A stretch of DNA of 64,000 bases from Sapria himalayana (lineage: Eukaryota > Streptophyta > Magnoliopsida > Malpighiales > Rafflesiaceae). Below are positions 1-14,565 of this stretch, in pieces. The DNA is taken from the NCBI GenBank assembly GCA_029783825.1, contig JAREIK010003007.1, forward strand, positions 836,236 through 900,235, read 5' to 3'. The first letter of the stretch is position 1. Each line of letters opens with the position of its first letter. The position numbers and the translations under genes were made by a program. The notes under the pieces were generated by a model that saw nothing but the letters and a program-made list of their open reading frames with translations, did no database searches and was not told the DNA's origin.

Positions 1-1391
1 AGATAAATAGACAGATTGATAGATAGACAGACAAAAATATAGATAGATAGTTGACATATAGAAAGATAGACAAATAGAAAGGAAGATAGATAGATAGATA
101 GATTGAAAGAAAAAAAGATAGGTATATATAAAAACTAATAGAAAGATAAATAGACAGACAGACAAACAAATAGATAAATAAATAGATAGATAGATAGACA
201 TAGAGAAAACGAGATAGATAAAAAGATAGATAGACAAATAGATAAATAGATAGATAGATTTACAGATATATAGATAGATAAACAGTTTCATAGAAATAAT
301 GATAGATACATTAATAAATAGATTGATAGACATATTGATAGATTGATTTATAGATAGATTGACAAATATATTGATTGATAGATTGATGGATATATTGATA
401 GATAGATATATAGACAGACAGATAGATAAATAGATAGATAGACAAATAGATATGAACATAGATAGATAAATTGTTAGATAGATAAATAGATAATTAGATA
501 GATGGATTTATAGGCAGATAAATAGATAGAAAGATAAATAAATATATAGATAGATAGATCGATCGATAGTAAGACATAAAGATAGATATATAGATAGATA
601 GATATATAGATAGATAGATAGAATGACTGATAGATAGATAAATAGATAGATAGATAGTCATTTGATAGATAGAAAAAAGGATATAAAGATAGACAAATAG
701 ATTGACAGACAGATAGATAGATAGATCGATTTATTTATTTATTTATTGATTGATAGATTGATAGATAAACATATTGATAGATATATAGATATGTAGATTG
801 ATTGATTGTTATACAGATAGATAGATAGATAGATAAACAAGAAGATAGACAAAAAATAGGTAGATAGAAACAAAGATAGAAAGACATACAGATAGATTGA
901 CATATAGATATACAAATATAATGATAGATAAACAGATAGTTAGATAGAAAGACATGTAGATTGATAGACAAAAAGAAAGATAGATAGATAGACAATCAAG
1001 AACGTAGCCATGCAAGCAGATAATTAAGCAGGCAGATAGACATACAAATAAATAGGTAGACATACAGACACATATTTTTATAGACAACTAGATTGACAGA
1101 TAGGTAGATAGATAGATAGATAGACATAGATATATAGAAAGATAGACAAAATGATAGATAGACAGATATATTTATTAATAGACATATTGTTAGAAAGATT
1201 GAAAGATGGATTGAGATATAGATTGATAGACAGATTGATAGACATAATGATAGATTGATAGACTGATTGATAAAGAGATAGATAGATATATATATATATA
1301 TATATATATAGCCATATTATTAGACAAATACATAGATAGATACATAGATAAATAGATAGATAGATAGATAAAAATATAGATAGACAGATAG

Positions 1392-1439
<48 letters not shown>

Positions 1440-4400
1440 GTAGATAGAAAGATAGATATATAGCAAATAGATCGATAGATAATTAGATAGATAGATAAAC
1501 AGATAGATTAACAAATAGATAGAAAGATAGACAAATAGATAAAAATATTTATAGTCATATCTATTGAATGATAGATAGATAGATACATAGATAAAAAGAT
1601 AGATAGACATATAGATAGATAGATAGATAGTTAGACAAATAGAAATAAAGATAGATAGATATATATTATACTGATAGATGGATTGATTGATTGATATATA
1701 GAAAGATAGATAGATTGATAGATAAATAAATAGATAGATAGATAGGTAAATAGATAGAAAGCTAGACAAATAGATAGAAAGTACATAAAAAGTTAGATGG
1801 ACATATACATAGATAGATAGATTGATAGATTGATAGACATTTAGATAGACAAATAGATGGAATGATAGATAGAATGGCAAATAGATAGATAAAGAGCAAA
1901 CAGATAGATAGATATATACATAGATAGATAGACAGGCAGGCAACTAAGTTGGAAGATAGTCAAGCAAGTAGACAAAAAATAAAAAAATAAAAAGATAGAT
2001 AGATAAGTAGATAGATAGATAGAAAGACTAATAAACAAATAGAAAGAAAGATAAACATACAACACAATGACAATAGACATATACATACATAGTTTGATAG
2101 AGAAATTTATAGACAAATTGATAGACATACAGATTGATTGATTGATTAATAGATTGATTGATTGATTGATAGAATAAAAGATAGCCTATTAGATAAATAG
2201 ATTGATTGACAAATTGATAGACATAATGAAAGTTTGAATCACAGATTGATAAACAGTTTGATAGATAGAATGATAGACAGATTTATAGACAGATGGATAT
2301 ATAGATAGTTAGATAGATAAATAGATAGACAAAAATATTGACATATAGAAAGATAAATATATAGATTGATTATTAGACAAATAAACATAAAGATAGACAT
2401 ACATACAAATAGATTGATAGATAGATATATAGATAGATAAATAATTAGATCGACAGAAATATAGAAAAATACATTGAAAGATAGATAGACAATGACATTG
2501 AGAGATATATAGACAAATAGGTAAATAAATAGACAGATAGATTGTTAGATAAATATATAGATAGATAGATAGACAGATAGATAGATAGATCTATAGTTAA
2601 ATAGACATTTAGATAGACAGATAGATGAACAAATTGATAGACAAACAGAAAGAGAGTTAAATAGATAGATAAACTTGTAGTTGGATAAAAAAATAGAAAG
2701 ATAGATAGACAGATATGTAGGTAGCCATATAGGGTGATAGTCAGATAGGTAGAAAGAAAGAGAAATAAATAAATAGATAGACAAACTTAAAGATAGATAG
2801 ACTAATAGACAAACAAACAAATAGAAAGATAGATAAACACAAAGACAAATATATATATAAACAAATATTTTAAAAGACAAATTTATAGATAGATTAATAG
2901 ATAAAAAGATAGATTGATAGATCTATATAAAGATAGATAGATAGACAGATAGATAGATAGAATGATAGATATATTGATTGACATATTGATAGTCTTTTAG
3001 ATAGATAGTTTAATATAAAGATTTATTGACATATTGCTGATTGATAGATAGTTTAATAGAAAGATTGATAGACATATTGATAGAATGATTTAAAGATAGA
3101 TTGATAGACAAATTAATAAACAGATCGAAAGGGAGAGTGATAGATAGATAGATATATAGATAATAGATAGACATATAGATAGAAAAATAGATAGACAGAT
3201 AGATAGAGAAATATATAGATAGATAGATAGATAATTAGATAGACAGATAAAGAGATATATTCATCGGTAGATAGATAATTAGATAGATAGATACATAGAT
3301 AGATAGATAGATATACAAATAGATAGTTAGATAGTTAGATAGATAGATAGATAAACAAGTCAAAAGATAGACAGATAGATAGCTAGCTAGATTGACATAC
3401 ATTCAGACAGATAAATAGATAGATAGATAGACAAATATATATTGTGATAGAAAGATAGACATATAGATAGAAATACAGACATACAGATAGATAGATATAT
3501 AAAGAGATAGATAGATAGATAGAAAGATAGATTGATAGATAAATCGATAGATAGATTGATAGATACAATAATAGATATATTGATATATAGAAAGATAGAT
3601 AAACATATATATAGACATATAGACAAACAGATAGATACACACATAGATAGATTGAGAGATTGGCAGATAGATAGGTAGACACATAGATCGATAGATAGAT
3701 AGACATATAGATAGACAGATAGATTTATAGATAAATAGACAGATAGATAGAAATATAGATAAACATATAATTGATAGATAAATAGACAAGTTGTTAGGCA
3801 AATAGATAGATTATAAGATATATATATATATATATGCAGATAGATTGAAAAATAGTTAGACAAGAAGAAACATTGACAGACAAATGAAAAATGCACACAA
3901 ATAGATAGATAGATATATAGATAGTTAGATAGATAGACAGATAGATAGGTAGGTAGTTAAGTAGGCAGACAGTCAAGTATGTAGGCAAAAAGACAAATAG
4001 ATATACAAGAAAACAGGCAGATAGATACACTGACAAACAAAGAGATAGACAAATAGAATGTTAGATAGATATATATACAGAATGACAGATTGATAGTTTG
4101 ATTTGCAGATTGATAAGCACATAAATAGACATATTAAAAGAGAGATAGATAGACAGATAGATAGATACATAGATAGACATATAGATATATATGTTGATAG
4201 ATAGACAAATAGATTGATGGATTAATAGATATAATGATAGAATGATTGATAACCAGATTATATACAGATTAATAAACAAATTGCTAGATGGAATGATAGA
4301 TAGATAAATATATAGATAAATAGATAGATAGATATATATATATATATATATATAGGGATTTAAATAGATAGATAGATAGACAGATAGATAGACAGTTTAT

Positions 4401-4487
4401 TAGATAGATAGATAGATTGAGATAGATAGGTATATAGATAGAATGATAGATAAATAGACATATAGATAGACTGATAGATAGATAGAT

Positions 4488-4532
<45 letters not shown>

Positions 4533-6908
4533 GATAGATAGATAGATAGATAGATAGATAAATAGATAGACATATAGATAGATATATATTTAGATAGACA
4601 AATTGGTAGATACCCAGATAGATATATAGATAGATGGACAGATAGGTAGACATATAAATAGAAAAATAGATAGACAGACAGGTAGATAGATAGATAGAAA
4701 AATTATTGATAGATAGATAGACAAGTAGTTAGGCAGAGAGATATATTGATAGATGATATATAAATAGATAATTAGATAGAGAAATATTTAGACAGACAAA
4801 AAGATAGACATACAGATAGACAAAAAGACACACAAATAGATTGATAGATTGTTAGATAAGGAGATAAATTGATATGTATGCAGTCATGTAGGTAGACAAT
4901 TTGGTAGGTAGGTAAATAGACAGATAGATAGAGAAAAAATAGGGAGGTAGAAAGATAGCCAAACAAAGAGATAGACAAATATATAGATAGATAGATAGAT
5001 AGACAAAAAAACAAATAGACAACTTGTAACACAGATTCATAGACACATAGATAGACAGAATGATAGAGAGATAGATAAACAAACTGATATTTAGATAGAT
5101 AGATGGCCCGATAGATACACAAATAAATAGACATATAGATAGATATATTGATCGATAGACAATTAGATAAACAAATTGATAGAGAGAATGATAAAAGGTA
5201 GATAAATAGATAGATCGATATAGATAGACATATTGAAAGATAGATTGAGAAACATATTGATATACAAATTGATAGACAGAATGATACATAGATAGATAGA
5301 CAAATAGATAGATATATAGATAAATAGATAGATAGAAAGTTATATAAATAGATAGATAGATATATAGATAGATAAATAGATTGATAGATAAAAAGATAGC
5401 TAAAGAGATAGATAAAAAGATATATTGACAGATATATAGATAGATATATAGATAGATATATAGATAGATAGACAAATAGATAGATAGATAGATAGACAAC
5501 TAGATAGTTAGATTCTTATACAATTAGATAGACAGATAGATATACAGATAGATAGATAGATAGACAGACTAAGAAACTAACTAGCTAACAAATTGAAAAA
5601 CTAACAGATATACAAACAAATATATTGATAGATAGATAGACAGATTGATAGATAGAAATATAGAAAGATATAAAGAAAGATAGTTAGATAGACAGATAAA
5701 TAAACAGCTTGATAAATAGATTGAAAGATAGATAGTTAGCCAAATATATAGACAAATAGTTAGATGGATAGATAGAACGATTGATAGTTAGATAAAAGAT
5801 AGATTAATAGATAGATTGAAAGGAGATTTATAGATAGATAGATATAAATAGAGACAGACAAATAGATAGATACATAAAAGATAGATAATTAGATAGATAG
5901 CTACATAGACACATAGATAAAAAATAGATAGATAGATAGAAAAATAGATAGACAGATAAATACACAGATGGAAAGAATTATATATAGATAGATAGATAGA
6001 CAAATAGATAGACAATAATATAGAAATATTGATAGATATATAGACAAAAAGATAGAAAGATAGATAGACAAATAGATAGAATGATAGATAGACAGCCATA
6101 TTGATTGATTGATAGTAAGATATATAGATATAGATATAGATATATATATATATATATAGACATATAGATAGACAGATAGATAGACTGATCGATAGACAAA
6201 TAGATAGACAAAAATATAGATAAGCAGACAGATAGATAGATAGATAGATAGATATACAGAAAGATAAACAAATAGATAGACATATAGATAGATAGATTGA
6301 TTGAAAGATAGATGAAATGATAGATTGATATACAGATAGATATATAGTTAGAGAGATAAAAAGATTGACAGATAAAAAGATAGATAGATACATAGAAAGA
6401 TAGATAGATAGAAAGATAGACTGTTAGACACACATACAGACAAGCAGATTAATAGACAAATAGATAAATAGATAGGTTGAAAAATAGACAGACAAAAGTT
6501 AGATTGATATATAGACAAATAAATAGACAGATAGATTGATTGATTGATAGACAAATAGATAGACTGATACATGGAAAGATAGGTAGATAGATAGTTAGAT
6601 TGATAGATAGATAGATAGATTGACAAATTGATTGATATATTTATAGATAGATCGATAGATAGATAGAGAGACAAATAGATATATAGACTAATAGATAAAC
6701 AGATTGATAGTTATATAGAAAGATAGATTTTTAGACAAATTGATAGATATTATTATAGATAGATATATAGATAGATAGAAAGATTGATATAAAGATGGAT
6801 AGATAGATAGATAAATAGATATAAAAACTGATAGATAGATAGATATATAGTTATATAAAAAGTGAGACAGATAGATTGATTGATTGATAGACAAATAGAT
6901 AAATAAAT
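1..6908. repeat. GATA/GACA/GATT degenerate tetranucleotide satellite (array 1)
   Basis: About 6.9 kb made almost entirely of four-base units on this strand: GATA is dominant, with GACA, GATT, AATA and AAAGA variants mixed in without higher-order order that I can see. Short pure (TA)n islands interrupt it, for example near 1287-1309, 1398-1431 and 4493-4528. The window starts inside the array, so its true length is unknown. The complementary CTAT strand is open in all frames over hundreds of bases because the unit translates as repeating Tyr-Leu-Ser-Ile; this is a property of the repeat and not coding. It ends abruptly at about 6908 against a decayed CACTA-family end. Confidence 0.97.
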
Positions 6909-7270
6909 GGAAAAATAACGGAAATTATCCCATGCTACGTGCTCGTTGCAAAATATTAACGAGTAATTATAATTCCCTAGTAAATTTTTAACGATGAAAA
7001 TTTGTTAGCTAATCATTTTTCCCTTGCTAATTTTGATTATAATTAAAAATAATAATTAATATTTTTTGACTTAATATATATAGATACTTCCCTAGCTAAA
7101 TTAACAAGGAAATATTCTCTAGCTATTTTCATTCCAAAATCTATTTTCACAATTTTTTTTACAAAAAATTTGATTACATATTTCTAAATTTGTATATAAA
7201 ATTGAATTTTAACATATACTATAAACAATTGTTTATAACTAACAAAAGGCAAAAGCAATTTAGAAATTAT
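6909..7270 (+). mobile_element. Decayed CACTA-like element end beside satellite array 1
   Basis: Directly after the satellite comes sequence rich in the words CCCTAGCTAAATTA and TTGCTAA. The stretch from about 7080 to 7260 matches 27600-27810 in order and orientation, including a shared run about not quite pure AT (ATTTGATTACATATTT versus ATTTAATTACATATTT). At 27422 the same family has a clear CACTAC terminus; here the terminus itself is not recognisable, so the end is eroded or replaced. The downstream body cannot be separated from ordinary AT-rich DNA. Confidence 0.65.
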
Positions 7271-8280
7271 AAAATTATATTATATTTAACCATTAATTAT
7301 ATTATTTCATAAATAAATAAATTTATGGTTAATAGTATATGAAATTTTTATGGTTATTTTTTATAATATTATTTATAAATTAATTAAATAAATTTCAGAA
7401 ATAAAAAAAATTAATTTATGGTTATAACAATGGAGAAAATAAATAATGATACTAATAACCATGAACACTATTAATTGGTAATTAAATTTTAATATTATTT
7501 CAATTATTAAAAATATAGTATTTCATATAACCATTGATAAATTGTATAAATATATAATCATACAAATTTATAACATCTCATTTAAACAAAAAATAAATAA
7601 CCAAGAAAATAATGAATAAGTAACATATCAATAATATTCAAATAACTAATAATATATCTGACCATAAAAAATAAAAATATATAATATTAACATTATCCAA
7701 AAAAATAAAATTAAAAATTAATTACTTATAAATATAACTCAAAAAAATAAGACTACACATAAATCCAAAAATAAAAAAAAATAGAAAAGCAACAAAATTT
7801 CAACTTGTATATTTTTAATAACAAATTATTTTAGATAGTTTTTTAGTAGCTATTTCAATATTTTAAAAAAACAAGAACAAAATATTAAGCAAATAATAAT
7901 TTTATATATTATGATTATTAACTTCTGAATTAAAATCATACATCTAAGTAAAAAAATGAGTTATGAAAACTATAGTACATAACAAATGAGAAGTATCAAC
8001 AACTAAATTTAAAAAAAGATTTATTTACTTCTTTAAAAGTAAACATCACGATAGAGGAGCTCTATAATGACTCCTAAATGACGATGATAATTGAATTATC
8101 TCCCTCAATACCCAATAATACTATCAGCTTCATTCATAGATAAAACTACTAATATTCCTCTATGATATATCATTTTTTCATATCATATATACATTATAGA
8201 GATAATCGCTTGTGTATGCATAAAAGCATCATTTGCACATCACTATTCTTTCAGTTGCACATTTATATTAATGTATAAAC
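7271..8280. other. AT-rich non-coding DNA, probably decayed transposon body
   Basis: No open frame or recognisable domain. A stretch near 7500-7580 (TATTTCATATAACC followed by AAATTGTATAAATATATAA) recurs at 49735-49815 beside the third satellite region, so at least part is a dispersed repeat, most likely the interior of the CACTA-like family that flanks the satellites. The rest shows nothing I can support. Confidence 0.5.
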
Positions 8281-8800
8281 TTTTATATATAATGGCATAT
8301 GATTATATAAATGTTTAAGTGAATAGATATAATGTTGTGTTTACAATATTTTTATAAATATTACACACACACACACACACACACATCCACATACAAATGT
8401 AACACTTTTATAAATATTATATAGTTTATATATCACATTTATATAAACATTATAAATATTATATATTTATATAAAAATTTATATGTTTTATAAATGTATA
8501 TAAATATGTACATTTTATATGTTATATAAATGTTATATAAACAATTATATAAATGAATAGTATTATTTAAATGTTGTATAAATATTTATAAACATCAATA
8601 TATATGTATAAATATTTATATATAGCTTTATATATTTATATAAACATATCAATGTTTATATATAATGCTATACGTTTATATATATTAAAGTATACACATT
8701 TATATATAATGTCATAAGATTATATAAATATATAAATATTAATATATAATGTTATATGTTTTTAATATTTATATAAATATTATATTGTTACAAATTGAGC
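8281..8800. repeat. AT-rich irregular repeat tract with (AC)n
   Basis: The tract is built from variations on TATATAAATGTTATATAAA with no fixed period, and contains a pure (AC)11 run at 8363-8384. It resembles in style, though not in exact unit, the longer TATAACTATATA tract inside CACTA-B at 38640-40720. No coding potential. Confidence 0.7.
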
Positions 8801-10308
8801 ATACTATTTTCCAAAACAATATACCTCTCATGCTTTAGTGTTTTTGAAAATATATTTTTTGTTTTTATTTTTTTATTTTATTCAAATCATGAAATATACA
8901 GGAAGAATAAAAGTATTTTTTGAGTTTGCCAGAAAGTAGAAATCTTTTATTTTGATATATTTTTTAATATGAAAATTTACTTATTTAGGTAATTTTTCTA
9001 AAAAATATTATTTTATTGCACCATAACATAATTTTCCCTACATCTAATAATATCTAACAACAATATCAAAATATTTTCAAACAATATTAAACTAGAAAAA
9101 AAAGAGTTTACTAATCAGCATCACCATGAGTAACTCATATTTTATATTTAATTTAGGATGGTTTTTTTTACATGGAAAAAAATAATTTTTTTTTAATTTT
9201 ATTAAAATTAAGGAGGTTATAAAAAAACATGAACAATTTCAAATTTAATGAATTTTATTTTATCACTATTATACAATAAACACAAACAGAACACCTATGT
9301 GTTTTATTTCTTATTTATTTTTTAGCATGGACTTGTAATTTATTTTAATTTGGACTTTTAATTGAAGTAAATTTTAAAATCTTATAATTTGGACTGTTAA
9401 TTGGGTGTAAATTTTAATTTCTTATAATTTGATTGTTAATTATAATTTATTATATTTTGAAACTTTAAAATATTTTAGAATCTACTGTATTTTTTGTAGA
9501 GTTTTCAAATAGCAAATTAAATAATTTGTATAGCATGAGAAACAAGCTTTAGTATAGCAAAACTCAACAATTCTTTCACTACTTATGAATATTCTTGATT
9601 ATATGAGTATTCTAATTTGAGTTGGATATAAGTTGTAAGCAAATGATTAATAATTTTTATAATTTTTAAAATATAATTTTTAGATTTTATCTCTTGATAA
9701 AATAAAAATTTATTATATTTTAATATTACACAAAGTCAACTTGACAATTCAAGTAGCACAACCTGAGTTGGTATTCACCTGAAAACTAAGCAACAATGAT
9801 TTAGGTTGAGTATTTTTGACCTTACTAAATCAATGTGAGTAACCAAACTCTCTGAAATATTAGTTTTTCCTTACTTAATTGCTAATTAAACAAATAAATA
9901 TTTTGGCTTAACCCAAAATAGCATTTCTAACACAAGCACAATAAATAGTCAAAACTTCCATCACTTGTAAACTCTTTTTAATCATAGACCAGAAAATATA
10001 TGATTTGCTTTTAATTAAATTGTTCATAAATAAATAAAACATATTGTGTTAAATGATAATTTAAACAATAAGATTTAAGATAATACTGACATTGTCATCC
10101 TATGCATTATTTGTGATCAGCTAGCATTCATAAAAATTTTATATAAAACTAATATCAATTTTTTCTCTAGTAAGTTTGTTTTTATGATGTATGTATGCCA
10201 ACTTTAATGGAAGATGAGATATTACATTGTTTTTCATGGTTTATGGTATTGTACATAAAGGTTCATAAACCTATTTCTAATTTTTAAATATCTATAACCT
10301 GATTTATG
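8801..10308. other. AT-rich non-coding DNA upstream of MULE
   Basis: No gene, domain or regular repeat was found on either strand in this stretch. It is simple AT-rich sequence with stop codons throughout all frames. It ends where the recognisable MULE terminal repeat begins. Confidence 0.5.
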
Positions 10309-10700
10309 GAGTTTTGCATGGATATAATGTATTTTAAATAAAAAATATAAAATATAATGCTAGTTTGAAAAATATTACCAACTTAGTGCGTCTGGAAACA
10401 TTGTGGCAATGGTTGTCATTCACAATGACGGCCATTGTCATACTGTTAAATTTTAAAAATCAGAGGCCAACATTGTGAATGGCAGCTAATGAATTTTAAA
10501 AATTTTCAAATTCCGCCATTGGGGACGACAGCTATTTAATTAAACCAATGACCTTCGTTCACAATGCAAGCATTTAAATTTTAAAAATTTTCAAATGCTG
10601 GCGTTAGGAATGATGCCTATTTAATTAAACCATTGACCATCATTTTCATTGCCGGCTATTGAATTTTAATAATTTTCATATGTGAGTGGTGAATTTGTAG
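10309..10700 (+). repeat. MULE left terminal inverted repeat region
   Basis: The first 150 bases match the terminal repeats at 28576-28740, 30368-30564 (inverted) and 23283-23425 (inverted). Beyond this, a motif of the form AAATTTTAAAAATTTTCAAAT plus a short GC-bearing segment (CCATTG...GAATG) recurs about three times to about 10690, giving a subterminal tandem of roughly 100 bases per unit. Short palindromes such as CATTCACAATGACGG/CCATTGTCAT lie inside. Such long repeats are typical of Mutator-like elements. Confidence 0.75.
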
Positions 10701-10874
10701 TTGGGTAAGTTTTTAATTCTAAATCTGAATTGTAAAAAGGCTACAAAGATTTACTCAAATTGAGTACACCATGAGTTTGTTGTAGTTGCCTCCTCAAAAA
10801 AATTACTGGTTTTAAGATGTAATAAGGCCGAAGTATATCAATATCAATAAAAGTTGCATGCCATGGTTATAAAA

Positions 10875-12441
10875 GATATTAACTTATTTGTGATCAACAA
10901 ATATAAAGGACCGCATACGTGTGTAAATCCGTGTTTAAACTGAGACCATCATCAACTAGAGTCAAAGTTGGTTGCTACTCATATAGAATCTATATTTATG
11001 GCACAATTTATATTGTCCCCTGCTACTATTCAAGCAATCATGATGGAAAAATTGGGATATAAAATTTCATTTAAAAAAGCCTTGGATGGGAAGCAAAAGG
11101 TATTTAGACACTTATTTGGTGATTTTATTTAATCATATATAGATCTCCCACATTTGTTCTTGGCCAAAGAATAAGCCAATCCTGGATGTGTTGTTATTTG
11201 GAAAACCATCTCTCATAGTATGTCAAACAATGAGACATATCAGTGCGTGTTCTGGTCATTCAAGCCATCTATTGAAGGGTTCATAAATTATTATCCTATA
11301 CTAAGTATTAAGTGTACATATTTGTATGAGAAGTATAAAGGGATATTATTGATTGTTATGAGATGTGACAGAAGTAATTAGTTATTCCCATTGACATTTG
11401 CTATTATAGATGGCGAGAATATTGATAGTTGGGGAATTTTCAAGGCATGTGTCAGAATTAGAGTAACTTAATGGACAGAGATTTGTGTTATATCTGACAG
11501 ACATCCAGGTATTATAGCAGCTATGAGTAATCATCATCTTCATTGGGATGTACCATATGCCTATCACAAAATCTATATGCATCATCTTGCAAGCAATTTT
11601 ATGACCAGCTTCAAAGATAAACTCTTAAAAAAGAAATTGGTCTGTAAAGTAGAAATTGCAACAACAACATGAAAGATGAATAGGCATATGGCTACAATTG
11701 GGAGAATTAATTCTAAAGCATGACAATTGTTAGAGGTGATCCCTCTTCCATTATGGGTACTTTCACATGATGGAGGTCGAAAATATGGAATAATGCAAAC
11801 CAATATGTCAAAGGTATTTAATAGTGAACATAATGGGGCTCATAGCTTACCAATCACTATATTAGTTCAGTTAATATTTTATTTCCTTAATAGTTACTTT
11901 GTTGCAAGAAGGGAACAATGTGCTAATAGATTGGCATTAGATGAGTAGTTCACACCATATGTCGATACTCAGATTCAAGGTCATGTGGTTAAGGTTGAAT
12001 CAATAGAAATTGTTTTTTTACGATTACATATAGGGCATATTTTCATGTAATGTCCAAGAGACCTCAACATAAATGACAAGAAATACACATGTGGTAAGAC
12101 ACTGATATATGGATTTCCATGTAGCCATATCATAGCAACATGTCAGCATCAATGTGTTAATTTTTAGTTATTTGTTCAAGACTACTACACTACGTAGTCC
12201 TACTATGACACTTGGGCAATCTTGTTTTATCCCATATTCAAAGAAGATTTTTGACTTTTTTATGATGGTCCAATGATTATAACTCCTAGGTCAATGAAAT
12301 GACAAAGTTAATGACTATCCTAAATCAATCTGTTTGCATAATGAAATGGACATTAGGGAGGAGAAAACTAAGATAAAATGTAGGTTGTGTAAACAAGAGG
12401 GTCACAATCATCGGTCTTGTAAGAATATAAATCAAGTTTAG
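10875..12441 (+). pseudogene. MULE transposase (MURA-like), pseudogene
   Basis: A single-frame relic of a Mutator-family transposase, with many in-frame stops. Visible in order are the N-terminal block HTCVNPCLN, FILSPATIQAIMMEKLGYKI, the block around NPGCVVIWK, the catalytic-core block FWSFKPSIEGF followed by YLYEKYKGILLI, FAIIDGENIDSWG, VISDRHPGIIAAM, the SWIM zinc finger (CGK...GFPCSH) near 12090-12130, and a C-terminal CCHC zinc knuckle CRLCKQEGHNHRSC at about 12380-12420. The family normally has Asp-Gly-Thr-His just before LYGKYKG; here it reads Lys-Cys-Thr-Tyr, so the first catalytic aspartate is gone. The element therefore cannot supply transposase. The plant mobile domain gene follows on the same strand about 230 bases later. 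Confidence 0.9.
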
Positions 12442-12671
12442 TTGTTTATTTGTAAATGAGGCCTCACTTTTTTATTGTTATTCTGTATAAACTTATGTAC
12501 TAACATTAATTTCTTGTAAATGAGGCCCTGAATATTTTGTTGTTGTCTTGTATCAGACTTATTCTATTGAATGAAACATTCTTATTCTATGTGTGTATTA
12601 TAAATTATCATTGTGATAAATATTGACAACCATGTTTGACAATTATTCTGGATTTGATATATCTTATATAT

Positions 12672-14565
12672 ATGGCTAGGGGGTTTCATGATGTGAATCT
12701 GTCGGATACATCTATCTTGGTATTGCAAGATAGACACTGATCACACTTAGTAGATACAGAGCAGGTAGATAATTTATTAGTTAGCAATTACTATTAGTAG
12801 TTTTAACATGTAATTTATACATAATCACTTTTGAATTTGGTTGTTACATTGCTTATAGCTTCAGGAGATTCTCTGCCCTTGACAACATATGAGAGCCTTC
12901 ATGACTATGTAGAGGATGAATATTTGGATTCGGACATACATAATTAGAGATAGATTTTATGGTATATATCATTTGGGCCACATTGCAATCAATTGGCCAC
13001 TTATCACCTCACTCATCAAGAGATGGTGGCCCGAGATACACACGTTTCATGTGCTAGTAGGGGAAATGATGATTATCTTAAAGGATGTCGCCATCCTCCT
13101 TGGTCTTCGTATCCATGACCCAGTAGTCACTGGAACATATGTGTTCGATGTAGCGGTGTTGTGCATGGAGTTGCTTGGTTATGTATCTAGTTATACACAC
13201 AACCACCTATTGCAGATGAGGTCACATTAGAGCGTTGTGCATGTGGGTTCATCTTAGTGCTTATTGGATCGTTCTTGTTCTTGGACAAGAAGGGTGTGCA
13301 TGTTCTCATGTTCTTTCTCTCACTACTTTGAGATTTATGGATACTATAATATATAGTTGGTGTGGTGTAGTATTAGCACATACATACCGTGAGTTATGCC
13401 GAGCTTGCTTAAATCAGAGCCATGGTATTATTAGTTGTATTACACTCATACAGATATGTAATAAATGAAAATGTGTTGTTATATATGGATGATTTATCAT
13501 ATTTTTTTTAACGCAATATAAAAATTACAATATTATAATCCACTTTCTCATTATTTTCTATTCAGCTATGGTCTTGGGAGAGACTTCATGTCAGGCGACC
13601 CAATTTTGGGCAACCACACAAAGATATAGCACCAACACCCGCTCATGCCTTACACGATGCTGATGTCGATTTAAGGAAAGGTGACCTACCTGAGGCTATT
13701 CGCAATGGATTACCAGCTCAATCTCTGGCAAAGCCAGAGGTAGAGCTAGCTCTTTCACTAGGGTGTAGATGAAGAGTACCTTTGACATGGGTGCATAACC
13801 CATCGAGTGTACTCCTCCTAAACCGAGATTAGCTAGATGCACAAACTCCTGATCAGGTAATGTTTATGTAAAATTATATGGTTCTATATTAATTATATTC
13901 ATATTATTGTAAAATTTATTGATATTATATCTTCACATGTAGGTGTCATGGAAACCATACGTGGGACAGTTACTTGATCAGCTCCTATATATCTGCTTAG
14001 CTGATCAGGAGATCTAGCAGATGATGTCGCAGCTTATTTGATTCAAGATTGTTGAGTGGCATCATCCAGATAAATTCCTGCACCTGTTTGGGATGCTTCA
14101 AAAGATACCTCCAGCTTACTCTTATGAGCAACAGTTGCATGTAATGGATACACGTGGATGATATCAATGCAATTGGGCGATGTATCATGCAACATACATA
14201 GAATTATAAAAGACACGAGTGGCTAGGATTATTACTTCACCCACTATTGTAGGTTTAATGGACTTTAATTATCCATACATGCAGTGGTATCATCGTATTA
14301 CATGATGTTTTATGACACCACTACTTCATAGGGATGATATGGGGTTCCATACTACAGCCGGTAGTATGTATCTTTTGGTAAGTTAGATTCATGTGTTTCT
14401 AAAATATTTTACCTAATTTTTAATAATTAGATTATGTAATTATAATTCTTTCTTTGGTTCACTCAGATTGCCGCTATGGTTGACATAGCCATTCACTCTC
14501 GTGTTGATACCCTTGGTGCTTTATGTGACATACATCATAATGCCCATATTGTTGTATATCTCTTA
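12672..14565 (+). pseudogene. Plant mobile domain (PMD, aminotransferase-like) protein, pseudogene
   Basis: The start at 12672 reads MARGFHDVNLSDTSILVLQ, followed by a likely intron (GTAGAT at about 12764 to TTCAG at about 12863). The PMD core is clear in the open segment 12916-13230: FYGIYHLGHIAINWPLI, RWWPEIHTFH, and LKDVAILLGLRIHDPVVTG. Further blocks continue downstream in broken frames: IVEWHHPDKFLHLFG (14040-14090), CNWAMYHATYIEL and YMQWYHRIT (14165-14310), ending near 14565. PMD proteins occur both as host genes (MAIN/MAIL family) and as passengers of MULEs and other transposons; the position immediately after a MULE transposase argues for the transposon form. Frameshifts and stops make it non-functional. 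Confidence 0.85.

Noticed and set aside
735..6894. Many minus-strand frames of 65-215 codons reading Tyr-Leu-Ser-Ile repeats in array 1
   Set aside because: The CTAT unit has no stop codon in any frame, so open frames arise automatically; composition and multiple overlapping frames show there is no gene.
1..6908. CRISPR-like or centromeric monomer array
   Set aside because: There are no spacers and no 150-180 base monomer; only four-base units are seen.
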